A stretch of DNA of 64,000 nucleotides. It comes from Acetobacter lovaniensis (lineage in GTDB: Bacteria; Pseudomonadota; Alphaproteobacteria; Acetobacterales; Acetobacteraceae). The notes beneath the pieces were generated by a model that was not told the origin of the DNA, searched no databases, and was given only the letters and a program-made list of their open reading frames with translations. The stretch covers positions 124,001 to 188,000 of the forward strand of contig NZ_JACHIE010000004.1 in the NCBI RefSeq assembly GCF_014207635.1, written 5' to 3'. Position numbers and translations under genes: made by a program. This document shows, in pieces, positions 20,555 to 29,793 of this stretch (positions are counted from its first letter, which is position 1; the number at the start of each line of letters is the position of its first letter).

Positions 20555-21005
20555 TCTTGACCAACGATGAGACTGTATGAATCATACTACTAGAATTCAT
20601 AATCCACCTTCCAAAAAAAGTAAGATAGGGTTGGGTGTAAACAAATGTATAAATCATTGTATCACCCCCTGCACCACCAAATCCACTTCCACTGGGAAGC
20701 ACAGCCGTTGCATTATTTGCAGCCGATGTTATTTGCAGATTTTCTGGTTTTAAAAGCATGGGTGCGCGCAGCATCACAAGAAAAACAATAGCCTGAGCGC
20801 GGCATGTCGGAGAAGCTTTCACATTCGGCACAATTGACTGCCCGGTTGATGCAAAACGCATCGCTTCGTCCACGCCATTCCGCAGCGCGGCCTCCGTTTC
20901 CAGCTGCCAGCCAACCTCTATCGTTCCTACCACAACCATTATCAGAAACAGAGCCACCAGCGCAAACTCGACTGCGGCGGCACCACGACGATCATTGCGC
21001 AACAT
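20523..21005 (-). CDS. tadE: TadE-like pseudopilin (first copy)
   Basis: About 160 residues from the ATG at 21005 (MLRNDRRGAAAVEFALVAL…), which has AGGA nine bases upstream; the open frame extends to 21044 without a better start. RRGAAAVEFALV is the classic TadE processing site and helix with the conserved Glu. The remainder includes a Gly/Ser-rich linker. Overlaps both neighbours (tadD-like upstream by 14 bases, the second TadE-like gene by 32 bases), indicating tight translational coupling. Confidence 0.86.
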   Translation of the reverse strand: MLRNDRRGAAAVEFALVALFLIMVVVGTIEVGWQLETEAALRNGVDEAMRFASTGQSIVPNVKASPTCRAQAIVFLVMLRAPMLLKPENLQITSAANNATAVLPSGSGFGGAGGDTMIYTFVYTQPYLTFFGRWIMNSSSMIHTVSSLVKNEPFSGTISC

Positions 21006-21732
21006 AGGGACGCGTCCTGAATTTGGAAAAGGATGCCATGACAATGTTCGCCTGCGCTCTGGACATATCCTGCATCAGCGTATTCCGGGCGTTATCCCTG
21101 TACCCGGCCAGATATTGTGCCAGAGCAAAGTTGGCACGCACCCTGCTTGACGTCGTATCTGGCGCAGCAGCAATAGGTTCCAGAATTTCCAGCGCCTGAG
21201 CATACTGCCCACTTAACACATAGGACAAACCCAGATTACTCTGGGCAGAAACTTTCATGGGATCAAGCCCCATGGCTGTCCGATAGGCCGCCTGCGCAGG
21301 CACATATTGGCCCTGCAGGTCATAGGAAACACCCAGATCAACCCATGCCTGCACATCACGCGGATAACGTTTGACCATGTCCTGCAACAGAACCATGGCC
21401 GCTGGTGGATCAATCTTCAATTTAATTTTGGCTAGACCTTTGGTCGCCTCCAAAGAGTGGGGCTGGTGCTGGAGAGCTTTCTCAAAAAAAATAGCCGCTG
21501 CCTGATTACGCCCCATACTGGCATTGACCTTGCCCATTTCGGTCAAGGCCTTAGGGTCATCTGGATGTTCATTCAGATAATGCTTCAGCACCTCCAGAGC
21601 CGCCTGAGGAGCCCCGTCTCGCAACTCCGCATCCGCCTTGACAACTTCATCAGTCATCGCCGACTGCGTTCCACAACCTGCAAGCAACGGAAACAGCAGC
21701 AGAAGGGCATTCATGTATCTGATATAGTACAT
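20992..21732 (-). CDS. tadD: TadD-like TPR lipoprotein
   Basis: 246 residues. Lipoprotein signal with lipobox LLAGC near residue 20, then about five tetratricopeptide-like repeats between residues 40 and 215 (for example YLNEHPDDPKALTEMGKVNA and YVPAQAAYRTAMGLDPMKVS). TadD is the outer-membrane pilotin-like TPR component of Tad systems, thought to help secretin assembly. It sits between tadC and the TadE-like genes. Start at 21732 is one of two nearby ATGs (also 21714). Confidence 0.88.
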   Translation of the reverse strand: MYYIRYMNALLLLFPLLAGCGTQSAMTDEVVKADAELRDGAPQAALEVLKHYLNEHPDDPKALTEMGKVNASMGRNQAAAIFFEKALQHQPHSLEATKGLAKIKLKIDPPAAMVLLQDMVKRYPRDVQAWVDLGVSYDLQGQYVPAQAAYRTAMGLDPMKVSAQSNLGLSYVLSGQYAQALEILEPIAAAPDTTSSRVRANFALAQYLAGYRDNARNTLMQDMSRAQANIVMASFSKFRTRPYVAQ

Positions 21733-21759
21733 AACTATTGTACTCTTTTCTTCCCGTAG

Positions 21760-22698
21760 TTATTTATAAAACGTTTTCACAACCTGCAGGAAGGCTGGTC
21801 CTCCAGCAATAATAAACACAACTGGTAGAAAAAATACGATCATAGGTAACGTCAGCAACACCGGCAACTGAGCGGCACGGGCTTCATACTCAATCATACG
21901 ATTTTTGCGAATTTCGACAGAAAGAGCACGCAACGCAAGAGTTACTGATGATCCAACCTGAATGGTCTGACTTAAGGAGTTGGCAATACGGCGCATATCC
22001 AGCAATCCCGTACGACTTGCCATTAAATGAAAAACTTCCCGACGATCAGTAATCATATTCATCTCCTGAGCCGTCAATTGAAACTCAAAAGCCGTACTAG
22101 GATTGACACTCTTCATTTCTACCGCAACACGATTAATGGCCGCTTCAATAGCCAGGCCCGCATCTGCACAAATTACCAGCATATCCAGAGCGTCGGGAAG
22201 TCCTTTTTCTACCGCTTTAAGATAACTCTTTCTCCACTGCCGAATAAGAATATCTGGCAACAATAACCCCAAAATGCCTCCAGCAATAGGAGCGACAATA
22301 TGCAACATTGGCGCGGAAAAAAAATCATAGGAAAAAAACCAGGCGACAAAACCGCCTACCGGCAAAAGAACCAGCTTACAGCCAACAAAAACTTCCAGAT
22401 AGTGACCGCCTATATAAGAACTTGCACGCAGGCTTTCTGTAAATGCCTGAATGCTCTTCTGATCTATAAGCCCGCTTTTTAAAACAACTTGACCTATTTT
22501 CTGAAATACTATTGAAAACTGTCCCCCTTTTTGCTCTTCAACAAAATTAGGATCAAGTTCACTCACACTGACAAGAATAGCCCGCAAACGCTTGGCGCGT
22601 CTGTCATCACTCCGTGTTTTGGCCACCAGAACAAATACGGAAGCACAAAACACCCCGAGCAGACAGAAGAAAATAATAATATTTAAATAATGCATCAT
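21760..22698 (-). CDS. tadC: Tad pilus inner-membrane platform protein TadC
   Basis: 312 residues with a T2SSF domain: central LPDALDMLVICADAGLAIEAAINRVA segment flanked by hydrophobic helices (N-terminal helix 5-25, two around 110-150, one at the C-terminus). TadC pairs with TadB to form the platform that transmits force from the TadA ATPase. Its ATG overlaps the stop of the tadB 3' part by one base. Intact, unlike tadB. Confidence 0.92.
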   Translation of the reverse strand: MMHYLNIIIFFCLLGVFCASVFVLVAKTRSDDRRAKRLRAILVSVSELDPNFVEEQKGGQFSIVFQKIGQVVLKSGLIDQKSIQAFTESLRASSYIGGHYLEVFVGCKLVLLPVGGFVAWFFSYDFFSAPMLHIVAPIAGGILGLLLPDILIRQWRKSYLKAVEKGLPDALDMLVICADAGLAIEAAINRVAVEMKSVNPSTAFEFQLTAQEMNMITDRREVFHLMASRTGLLDMRRIANSLSQTIQVGSSVTLALRALSVEIRKNRMIEYEARAAQLPVLLTLPMIVFFLPVVFIIAGGPAFLQVVKTFYK

Positions 22699-23204
22699 TA
22701 CAGATCAAGAACCCGACTAATAATTATTCTCATGACTGCCACACCCAGAATAAACAGGCACAAGGCATACGCCAATAGATAATGACCAGACTGCGTTAAA
22801 AAGAGCTGGTTAATATAGTCCGGGCTAACAATCTCCAACATCAAGCCAATACAAAAAGGGAGTGCTGCCAACACATAGGAACTCATTTTGGCTTCGCTAG
22901 AAAGTGCGAGCCCCCGCTTGTAAATGGCAATCTGCTGCTTGATGGTATCTGCCAAAGAGGACAGCACATCAGCCAATGCTCCCCCTGTAGATGACTGAAT
23001 ACTGATCACCGTTGCCAGAAAACGATATTCCTGAACATCAACCCGATCCGCTACTGTCTGCAAAACCTCACCCAGACTGCGCCCCATAGCAACCTCGCTC
23101 GCAATCACCTTAAACTCCCTGCACGTCGGCTCGTCACTTTCCTCGCTGACCACAATCATGCAGCGTGAAAGAGGTACACCAACCCGCAACGAGCGGACCA
23201 TCAT
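22698..23204 (-). CDS. tadB: TadB, C-terminal part (3' fragment after a frame change)
   Basis: 168 residues beginning MMVRSLRVGVPLSRCM, the core of the TadB T2SSF domain. The frame continues upstream of this ATG as …TQFPDAIGMMVRSLR, the family's PDA-x-x-x-M-x-R-S-L-R signature, so the ATG at 23204 is internal to a longer ancestral frame. C-terminal helices lie near residues 108-128 and 140-165. The N-terminal part is 23201-23662 in another frame. The two join seamlessly if one base is gained at the A8 tract (23235-23242), giving about 321 residues, the normal TadB length. Confidence 0.85.
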   Translation of the reverse strand: MMVRSLRVGVPLSRCMIVVSEESDEPTCREFKVIASEVAMGRSLGEVLQTVADRVDVQEYRFLATVISIQSSTGGALADVLSSLADTIKQQIAIYKRGLALSSEAKMSSYVLAALPFCIGLMLEIVSPDYINQLFLTQSGHYLLAYALCLFILGVAVMRIIISRVLDL

Positions 23205-23662
23205 ACCGATCGCATCGGGGAATTGTGTATATAATTTTTTTTGTATCTATTCCGCAAAAAATTACAAATAAATCTGATGGTAGCAACCCATATGAAAAAA
23301 TTAATGAAAATACTCCACAACCCTATAATGCTAAAAAGATAGTAAAGCGTTATGGTTGGCAATATGGATGACAGCAGGTATATCTTCAGCAACCCAACGT
23401 CACTATGCGCATAATGCTGTGGATTATACTTTGAGGCCCATATCAAAAACTTCTTAATAAACCCGGATTCAACAATATATACAGCCCATTCCAACGGTGT
23501 ACGCTGGCGTGGTTGGATATTATGCAAAAGATAAAAGCTGATTTCTTTATAGATACGTTTATTACGACGATCTTTAGCTAAACTCGATTGATAAAGAATA
23601 TACGCGAGGACATTAATACCTACAAAAAATAAAAACCCAGAAACCAGAAGGAGACTGGTCAT
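23201..23662 (-). CDS. tadB: TadB, N-terminal part (5' fragment before a frame change)
   Basis: 153 residues: an N-terminal membrane helix (LLLVSGFLFFVGINVLAYIL), a cytoplasmic stretch, and two hydrophobic helices near 90-130, then RNRYKK followed by eight residues out of frame and a stop. This is the amino half of TadB. The frame breaks at a run of eight A (minus strand). Its start overlaps the tadA stop region by four bases. Whether the cell makes full TadB by slippage or frameshifting, or has lost it, cannot be told from one sequence. Confidence 0.83.
   Translation of the reverse strand: MTSLLLVSGFLFFVGINVLAYILYQSSLAKDRRNKRIYKEISFYLLHNIQPRQRTPLEWAVYIVESGFIKKFLIWASKYNPQHYAHSDVGLLKIYLLSSILPTITLYYLFSIIGLWSIFINFFIWVATIRFICNFLRNRYKKNYIHNSPMRSV
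23235..23242 (-). repeat. A8 homopolymer at the tadB frame break
   Basis: Eight consecutive T on the plus strand (A8 in the mRNA), reading TAC AAA AAA AAT in the upstream frame. A -1 shift or one extra A gives AAA AAA AAA TTA…CCC GAT GCG and restores the TadB frame. Such runs are known sites of polymerase slippage, ribosomal frameshifting and sequencing error. Confidence 0.8.
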
Positions 23663-25059
23663 AAGGACACACTTTCAAATGCGGCATTCCAAACACCATC
23701 CATCTGATTATAAATGAGTTTTTCATAAAAACTGGGACGAATGCGTGACACTTCATAGCTTGTCAGCAGCTTGCCTTCCGCATCCTCACCATCAAACTGC
23801 ATCCTGAAAATATCGTTCAGAACAACAACATCCCCTTCAACACCGGATACGTCTGTAACCTGAGTAATCCGGCGACTACCATCCCTGTGGCGTCCAACCT
23901 GAATAATCATATCAACCGCACCAACAATCTGGCTGCGGATAGCAGAAATAGGCAAACCGAAATTGCCCATCTGCACCATACTTTCAATACGTGTCACGCC
24001 ATCACGCGTTGTATTCGCGTGGACCGTGGACATGCTGCCATCATGGCCGGTATTCATAGCCTGAAGCATATCAAACGCTTCCGGACCACGGACCTCCCCG
24101 ATAATGATACGATCAGGACGCATACGCAGAGCATTCCGCACAAGATCACGCTGCGTTACTTCTCCCTTACCTTCCAACGACATGGGACGCGTTTCCATAC
24201 GCACGACATGCGGCTGCTGAAGCTGAAGTTCCGCAGCATCTTCAACGGTAATCACACGTTCGCCAAAATCGATAAAATGCGAAAGCGCATTCAGCAGCGT
24301 GGTCTTACCAGACCCTGTGCCACCGGAAATCACAACATTCAGACGAATACGTGCAGCAATTTCAAGGATTTTGGCAACGGCAGGAGTACAACTGCCATTA
24401 CTAACCAACTGTTGAAAACTGATTTTATGACGCGAGAATTTACGAATGGACAGATAGGGGCCATCCAGCGCCAACGGCGGAAAAACAATATTGACACGCG
24501 ATCCGTCTTTAAGACGCGCATCGACCATTGGACTTGACTCATCAACACGCCGCCCCACGTCTGACGCAATACGCTGACAAACAGACGCCAGATGCCGAGC
24601 ATCCCGGAAGCGGATATTAGACGGGAGCGTTTTCCCGCTCCGTTCAACAAAAATGCTATTGGGCCCGTTAACCATAATATCAGCAATGCTATCGTCATCA
24701 AGCAGTGGCTGAATAGGGCCCAAACCCTTCATGTCATGAACAAGTTCTGTCGCAATGCGGCGCTGCTCTCGCAGGTTGAGCTGAATCCGCTGCTCCGTGG
24801 CAACCTGATCAACCACCTGCTCGACCTGCTCAAGCAACTCCTCCGCCGATAGAGATAAAACTATTGTTGGATCAAGTCGATTTAAGCATAACGGACGCAA
24901 GATGAGTGATTGATTGGACAGAGTTGGGCTCTCCGCCTCTACGGCAGGTGCTTTATCTTGCGGAGCAGTCGTTCCGGCATCAGGCACACTGAACTCGTCC
25001 TGCACAGTCTGCATGCGGCGCAGGCGATCAACAATTTCATTTTGCTTGCTAGAACTCAT
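23659..25059 (-). CDS. tadA: Tad/CpaF secretion ATPase
   Basis: 466 residues, VirB11/CpaF family. Walker A GGTGSGKT at 246-253, Asp box/Walker B region with [19 protein letters not shown], and the His box [12 protein letters not shown]. The N-terminal ~90 residues are low-complexity linker, followed by the CpaF N-terminal domain ([21 protein letters not shown]). It powers Flp pilus extension on the cytoplasmic side. Overlaps the upstream tadZ gene and the downstream tadB start by four bases each. Confidence 0.95.
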   Translation of the reverse strand: MSSSKQNEIVDRLRRMQTVQDEFSVPDAGTTAPQDKAPAVEAESPTLSNQSLILRPLCLNRLDPTIVLSLSAEELLEQVEQVVDQVATEQRIQLNLREQRRIATELVHDMKGLGPIQPLLDDDSIADIMVNGPNSIFVERSGKTLPSNIRFRDARHLASVCQRIASDVGRRVDESSPMVDARLKDGSRVNIVFPPLALDGPYLSIRKFSRHKISFQQLVSNGSCTPAVAKILEIAARIRLNVVISGGTGSGKTTLLNALSHFIDFGERVITVEDAAELQLQQPHVVRMETRPMSLEGKGEVTQRDLVRNALRMRPDRIIIGEVRGPEAFDMLQAMNTGHDGSMSTVHANTTRDGVTRIESMVQMGNFGLPISAIRSQIVGAVDMIIQVGRHRDGSRRITQVTDVSGVEGDVVVLNDIFRMQFDGEDAEGKLLTSYEVSRIRPSFYEKLIYNQMDGVWNAAFESVSL

Positions 25060-26312
25060 TTCTTAAACCGTGCTCCCAAAGTTTTTATTTTTTCTTTGAG
25101 TTGTGCGAACAATCCTCCCTTGGAAAGTGAGGGGCTCAACGTAACGGCAAGCGCACTATGTGCCAGTTGTTCAATAACCTGACGGTACGCCTTGTTTTTC
25201 GTAACGACCAGCTTGCCATCGATTTCTGCATTCCCACAATCCGCCGGAAGATAGGGCATCACTATATCAGGTGCTGTTCCAAGGCTCTGTGTAATTTCAT
25301 CCAACGACAGGGAGCCAGGCCGCCCCATATTGTTCACAACAATAAACGGCTTGCTGACAGGTGAAACGCGAGGAAGGCTGGCCATGACTCTCAATGCATC
25401 ACGCACGGAGACAATGCTAGGATCCATGATCAATATATACTGCTGTGCCTGCCCTAGAACACGCATATACACGTCATCATCCGACCACTTCACTTCTGTC
25501 AGGACAAAACGAAACCGGGGCCGCACAAGCTCCATCAACCGGGTAACAGCATTACTCCCGATTTTGGGCAATGTGTTCAAATCCCCCATGCTCGACAGGA
25601 CCTGCAAACGCTCCCCAACCGCCTGCATACTGCGCTCAAGCAGCAGCTCATCCATACGGTCTGGAGTTTCCAGCGCAGAGCGAAAACCACCATTGGTGGT
25701 AATATCCAATAAGGTTGCCATTTTGCCTGCACGCAGGTCAAAATCAATCAGCAACGAATACCTGCGGGCTTCTTCTGCCAGAAAATAAGCCAGATTCGTG
25801 GTGAGAGTCGTAGCCCCCACACCATCACGCACCCCGATGCAGGCGATTAGACTGGCCCCTTCCATCAGGCGATGCGTGTCACGCCCATGGAGAATGATCG
25901 GACCCAAAATACGCAAAATCAGGTTACGACTGAACGGACGATACAGATACTCTACCGCCCCGAACACGTGCGTGACACTACGGTAGAAATCCGCATCGGT
26001 TCGGTCACCCAACACCATAACGGTCACGTCGGGTGGCAATAACTCCGTAACTGTACGCAGAATGCCTAATGCGTCACTTTCTCCACCAACATCAATAATC
26101 AGATAAGATGGGAATTCATGTTTACCCAGATAGGAAATCGCAAACGCCCCCGACCCGCGCAAAACCTGCACTGTACCGGACCGAAGCTCTTTAAGGCATT
26201 CTGTTAACTGCGCTTCTGTATCTGCATCCTGCACAAAAGCGAGAACACTCCCCAGCTTTACGTTATCGACATCACCGGGCTGTTCTTGAAGCTGTTCTGG
26301 GGTAAGTGCCAC
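25056..26312 (-). CDS. tadZ: Pilus localisation ATPase-like protein TadZ/CpaE
   Basis: 418 residues. An N-terminal receiver-like domain (~20-140) precedes a MinD/ParA-type domain with a deviant nucleotide loop, VRDGVGATT at 161-169, in which the usual lysines of KGGVGKT are absent. LLIDFDLRAGKMATLLDI is the switch region. TadZ/CpaE proteins place the pilus machine at the pole. GTG start at 26312, three bases after the upstream stop, with a G-rich RBS about nine bases before it. Confidence 0.9.
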   Translation of the reverse strand: MALTPEQLQEQPGDVDNVKLGSVLAFVQDADTEAQLTECLKELRSGTVQVLRGSGAFAISYLGKHEFPSYLIIDVGGESDALGILRTVTELLPPDVTVMVLGDRTDADFYRSVTHVFGAVEYLYRPFSRNLILRILGPIILHGRDTHRLMEGASLIACIGVRDGVGATTLTTNLAYFLAEEARRYSLLIDFDLRAGKMATLLDITTNGGFRSALETPDRMDELLLERSMQAVGERLQVLSSMGDLNTLPKIGSNAVTRLMELVRPRFRFVLTEVKWSDDDVYMRVLGQAQQYILIMDPSIVSVRDALRVMASLPRVSPVSKPFIVVNNMGRPGSLSLDEITQSLGTAPDIVMPYLPADCGNAEIDGKLVVTKNKAYRQVIEQLAHSALAVTLSPSLSKGGLFAQLKEKIKTLGARFKK

Positions 26313-26315
26313 CGG

Positions 26316-26657
26316 CTATTGCCCCCCAGCGCCACTGCTGCTGGCGGCTGCTCCGCCTCCGGAAGCCCCCTGATCCTCACCGTTCATATTCAACTCAGCC
26401 AGACCACTTCGGCCAAGACTTTTGACACGATCCTCCCGCCAGCGTTCGACTGCGGCCACGGCGGTCTGCCCATCAGACGGCGGCAGAGGACGCCCCCTTT
26501 GCAAATCTTTCTTGTTATCAGCCTGCGCGGCTGTATTGGCATCATAAATCCCCAGACTCCGCCAGTGATAAGACTGGTTTAGCGGTTCCATAACCGAACA
26601 ATCCGTCAAACTCATCAGAAAAATAACAGCAAGGCCTGAAACGATTTTATATGACAT
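26316..26657 (-). CDS. Small CpaD-like lipoprotein of the tad locus
   Basis: 113 residues. N-terminal hydrophobic segment ending LTDC, an imperfect lipobox with Asp at -1. The middle, DLQRGRPLPPSDGQTAVAAVERWREDRVKSL, resembles the C-terminal tail of CpaD pilus lipoproteins (NLAAMV-x-x-P-x-DLV-x-GR…). The N-terminal two thirds of a normal CpaD are missing, and the tail ends in a Gly/Ala/Ser-rich stretch. It lies at the expected cpaD position between cpaC and cpaE. CpaD assignment is inferred from this and is not certain. Confidence 0.65.
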   Translation of the reverse strand: MSYKIVSGLAVIFLMSLTDCSVMEPLNQSYHWRSLGIYDANTAAQADNKKDLQRGRPLPPSDGQTAVAAVERWREDRVKSLGRSGLAELNMNGEDQGASGGGAAASSSGAGGQ

Positions 26658-26663
26658 AAGGTG

Positions 26664-28118
26664 CTACTCCACCATAAAACCGGCATCGCCAGTTTCCAGA
26701 CGCTGCCAAGGACGTCTACGGGATACATCGGTGCCACTTTGACGCATCATGAAAATACGTTCCATGTCATTCGGCGGAGTCCACCCTTCATCTGGCGTAT
26801 GCAATTCTTTTTCGCTGTTCACCGGCTTGACCAGATACGGCGTGGCAATAATGACCAGTTCACTCTCATCTTTCTGGAAGCTTGAGGATTTGAACAGTGC
26901 TCCCAGCACAGGAATATCACCCAGCCATGGCAGACCTTGACCTGTAATTTTCGTACTATCCGACATAAGACCGGCAAGCACAAAACTTTGCCCACTTGCC
27001 ATTTCTACAGTAGTATCCGCCCGCCTGACAGTAATGGCCGGAATCTGAACAGAAGAGTTCCCAGCCGATAATGTGACTGCCCCATTGGAGGAGAGCGCAC
27101 TCACCTCCGGCCTTACGTGTAAACTGATACGACCATCCCCCAAAACTGTGGGAACAAACGCCAAAGAAATACCGTATTGTTTAAAGCTGACATTGGTCGT
27201 GTTATTGTAACTCGAAACCGGAACAGGATACTCCCCACCGACCACAAAATTGGCTGGCTGCCCACTGATTGTGGTCAAGTTTGGCTCGGCAAGACTGTGG
27301 ATCAAACCATCTCTGGCGAGCATATCCACGACAGTTTCCAGTGTGACCGACTGGCTACCAGCTTTGAAACGAGAGAGAAACCCAATGCTGCTTTTTGTTG
27401 TTGCCAAGGTTTCCAACGGGCTTGAGGTCGCAAGCCCGATTACCGCCGATGTCCCCAATGCATTGACATTTTGCCACTCCACCCCAAGTTCACGCACCAG
27501 TGAACGATCCATCTCGACAATACGGATCTTGAGGTTCACCTGAATGGAACCGTGCATTTTCGAGTAGTCAGACACAAACCCGTCTTTACCAACCAGCCCG
27601 CGCGCACGGTCGCTAAAGCGCCAGGCTTTTTCAGGGTTGTCAGAATTCCCATCAATATTCAGCCCGTCCGGCGTGGCTGTCGCCCGTAGCATCGGCACAA
27701 TTTGACCAGATGAGCGGTCCAAGGTGCTGGCTGGATAGGTCGAGGGTTCGACACGTACAGCATAATGGTCAATAGCCTGTCCATTCGCATCTGCGGCAAC
27801 AATGCTCGTGCGCCCCGCGGCCAGCCCGAACACAAACACGCTGTGTGGACTTGCTGGCCGTATTTCCGCCACTTTAGGGTCTGCCGAGAACACATTTTCT
27901 GCTGACCCGGACAGTTCAACCAGCTTGCCATTCCCGACTTCAATCGTCAGAACAGAAAGAGAGGGTGACTGACTGACATGGCGCCTTGCTACAACTGGCT
28001 TATGATGCCTTCTGGAATGCGTTCTGTATTTTCGTGCTGATGCCTCCATTGGAGAACACACGCCAAACAATACGATGCCACTAAGCACAATCCGTATAGT
28101 TCTTTTAAAAGCGGACAT
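26664..28118 (-). CDS. rcpA: Tad outer-membrane secretin RcpA/CpaC
   Basis: About 484 residues. Signal sequence, then an N-terminal BON/N0-like domain (LTIEVGNGKLVELSGSAENVFSADPKVAEI) and a C-terminal secretin domain with GLIHSLAEPNLTTISGQPANFVVGGEYPVPV and the VPVLGALFKS region. It forms the outer-membrane pore for the Flp pilus. I chose the ATG at 28118, overlapping the rcpC end by 14 bases; the frame is open to 28148. Confidence 0.93.
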   Translation of the reverse strand: MSAFKRTIRIVLSGIVLFGVCSPMEASARKYRTHSRRHHKPVVARRHVSQSPSLSVLTIEVGNGKLVELSGSAENVFSADPKVAEIRPASPHSVFVFGLAAGRTSIVAADANGQAIDHYAVRVEPSTYPASTLDRSSGQIVPMLRATATPDGLNIDGNSDNPEKAWRFSDRARGLVGKDGFVSDYSKMHGSIQVNLKIRIVEMDRSLVRELGVEWQNVNALGTSAVIGLATSSPLETLATTKSSIGFLSRFKAGSQSVTLETVVDMLARDGLIHSLAEPNLTTISGQPANFVVGGEYPVPVSSYNNTTNVSFKQYGISLAFVPTVLGDGRISLHVRPEVSALSSNGAVTLSAGNSSVQIPAITVRRADTTVEMASGQSFVLAGLMSDSTKITGQGLPWLGDIPVLGALFKSSSFQKDESELVIIATPYLVKPVNSEKELHTPDEGWTPPNDMERIFMMRQSGTDVSRRRPWQRLETGDAGFMVE

Positions 28119-28947
28119 CTTGAGCGCCTGAAATTCCATTATAGACATGCACGACTTTTACGCCGTCCTTCAACTGCTGACTATCAGACGCTGAGACCGA
28201 GTATTCCCAGACCGGGGGGGTAGCAAGATCGTCATGCGAGCCACCAAGTGATTGCACTGTCAGCACTATTTGGCCAAGCTGCTGGGCTGTTCCCAGAATG
28301 CCTGACTGCTCGGGCGTAACTTCCAGCGTTACGGTTCGCACGTCCACACCGGCCTGCTCGGCAATATTTTTACCCCCACGAGGGGATAAGGAACCACCCA
28401 CGGCAACAATCCGAATACCGGAAAGTACAATTTTGGATACAAGATGCGAAACATTCCCTCCCGCACCGTCTCCAACCCGCTCGGTCATGACTACATCGAC
28501 ACGATCGCCAGGCTCGATAAGACCCGACACACCAGAAGCCGGACCCACAGCAACGCTCAGTGCGCGCATCCCAGGTTTGAGAACCGCTGCCAGAAAGCCA
28601 TGGTCCCCGACTCGAAGAAATGATTGCTCAACAATCCCACTGCCCGCGGGCAGATCCACCCGAAGCAGCGCCCCTTCAAGGGCCTGCCGGTTCGCTGGTG
28701 TATCCTCCAGACTACCGGGAAGGACATAATTGTCAGGGATAGAAGACGCAACTAAATCCGACTCCCGGAGAAAATCACCCGCATGCATGGCGTTCCGGAC
28801 CGTAAGCAGTTTTTTTGTATGCACAACAACTTCCTGTTGCACAACTTTCTGCGGTGCTGGTGCGGGAGACATCATAACCTTCCCGAGCGCAAAAAGACCA
28901 ATCAACCCGATCACACCAATGAACAACATCGCAATACGCGTGACCAT
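28105..28947 (-). CDS. rcpC: Tad pilus assembly protein RcpC/CpaB
   Basis: 280 residues. One N-terminal membrane helix, then a SAF domain (VRNAMHAGDFLRESDLVASSIPDNYVLPGSL) and the RcpC domain with IEPGDRVDVVMTERVG and VTLEVTPEQSGILGTAQQLG. CpaB is a periplasmic partner of the secretin. Ten bases downstream of tadV and overlapping rcpA, as in most tad loci. Confidence 0.93.
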   Translation of the reverse strand: MVTRIAMLFIGVIGLIGLFALGKVMMSPAPAPQKVVQQEVVVHTKKLLTVRNAMHAGDFLRESDLVASSIPDNYVLPGSLEDTPANRQALEGALLRVDLPAGSGIVEQSFLRVGDHGFLAAVLKPGMRALSVAVGPASGVSGLIEPGDRVDVVMTERVGDGAGGNVSHLVSKIVLSGIRIVAVGGSLSPRGGKNIAEQAGVDVRTVTLEVTPEQSGILGTAQQLGQIVLTVQSLGGSHDDLATPPVWEYSVSASDSQQLKDGVKVVHVYNGISGAQDVRF

Positions 28948-28957
28948 TCTTTACCGC

Positions 28958-29440
28958 CTACCACTCACCCCGCAGGGTCGTCATAATAAAGCCAACCGCA
29001 ATCGCCACGGCATATGGCAGGGGCGCACCCCGCCTGATCCGCCATGCCTCAACGCGAAGAACGCGAATTTTCGTTGTTCTCTTTGATATGATGGGCAATC
29101 GCTTCCGACCAAAGAGATACAGCACGGCCAGAACACCACCAGCCAGACCAATATTCAAAAGAAAAATAAGCTGCTCATACGGCATAAAAAACAGTGACGT
29201 TGCGGCAATCAGCTTAACATCCCCCCCTCCCATGACTCCGACACTCCACAAGAAAAAAAGCAGGAGATAAATCAGACCACCACAGGCAAGGGAAACCCAA
29301 TGAATTGCCGCACCATTCAAAATCGCAAGCACAAGAAGACCCAGACTAACCCAGTCGGGAATCTCCCGCACTCGTATATCAACCCACATTGCATAGCAAA
29401 GCAGGGCATAAGCGGGCATGATAATAAACCATGAGACCAC
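28958..29440 (-). CDS. tadV: Tad prepilin peptidase TadV/CpaA
   Basis: 160 residues with four or five membrane helices. The two catalytic aspartates of type IV prepilin peptidases are present: one in MWVDIRVREIPDW and one in GGGDVKL. The short form, without the N-methyltransferase domain, is typical of CpaA/TadV. It processes Flp and the TadE-like proteins. Second gene of the operon after flp. Confidence 0.93.
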   Translation of the reverse strand: MVSWFIIMPAYALLCYAMWVDIRVREIPDWVSLGLLVLAILNGAAIHWVSLACGGLIYLLLFFLWSVGVMGGGDVKLIAATSLFFMPYEQLIFLLNIGLAGGVLAVLYLFGRKRLPIISKRTTKIRVLRVEAWRIRRGAPLPYAVAIAVGFIMTTLRGEW

Positions 29441-29462
29441 TATAAGCCCCGCACCTCACCAA

Positions 29463-29480
29463 GCACGGAGTTGCTCGTGC
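29463..29480 (-). promoter_or_regulatory. Hairpin between flp and tadV
   Basis: GCAC G GAG / TTG / CTC GTGC, a short hairpin in the 94-base gap between flp and tadV. It could stabilise the flp message or attenuate read-through, giving more pilin than assembly protein. Inferred. Confidence 0.4.
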
Positions 29481-29534
29481 CTCCAAGCCTAAACGGCGCT
29501 AATAAGCAAAGAAGCACAAGCGGCCCTTTTACAA

Positions 29535-29726
29535 TTACGAGGAAATGCTGCCCGCCACCGAGCTGAACATCCCGTTCAGTTTGCTGCCAAGCGTAGTGGC
29601 ACCTGCAATAAGCGCCACGGCGACCAGAGAAGCGATCAAACCATATTCAATTGCCGTGACACCACGCTTATCTTTAATGGCAAAAAAACGAGCAACAATA
29701 GCTGCATATTCATTTACGCGCAACAT
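29535..29726 (-). CDS. flp: Flp/Fap-type major pilin
   Basis: 63 residues from the ATG at 29726, which has AAGGAG about seven bases upstream; an ATG at 29732 abuts that RBS and is less likely. The Flp motif RGVTAIEYGLIASLVAVALI shows the processing Gly, the +5 Glu and the adjacent Tyr. The C-terminal tail is short and Ser/Gly-rich. It is the first gene and presumably the most highly expressed of the tad operon. Confidence 0.95.
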   Translation of the reverse strand: MLRVNEYAAIVARFFAIKDKRGVTAIEYGLIASLVAVALIAGATTLGSKLNGMFSSVAGSISS

Positions 29727-29793
29727 ACACATTCTCCTTACACTAATAAAACCAACAAGGAATCCGCCTTGCGATCGGATAACACGCCTGTAG

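Noticed and set aside
22698-23662. Two separate small genes at the tadB position
   Set aside because: They share one continuous TadB homology that is interrupted only by a single-base frame change at the A8 tract, so I treat them as one split gene.
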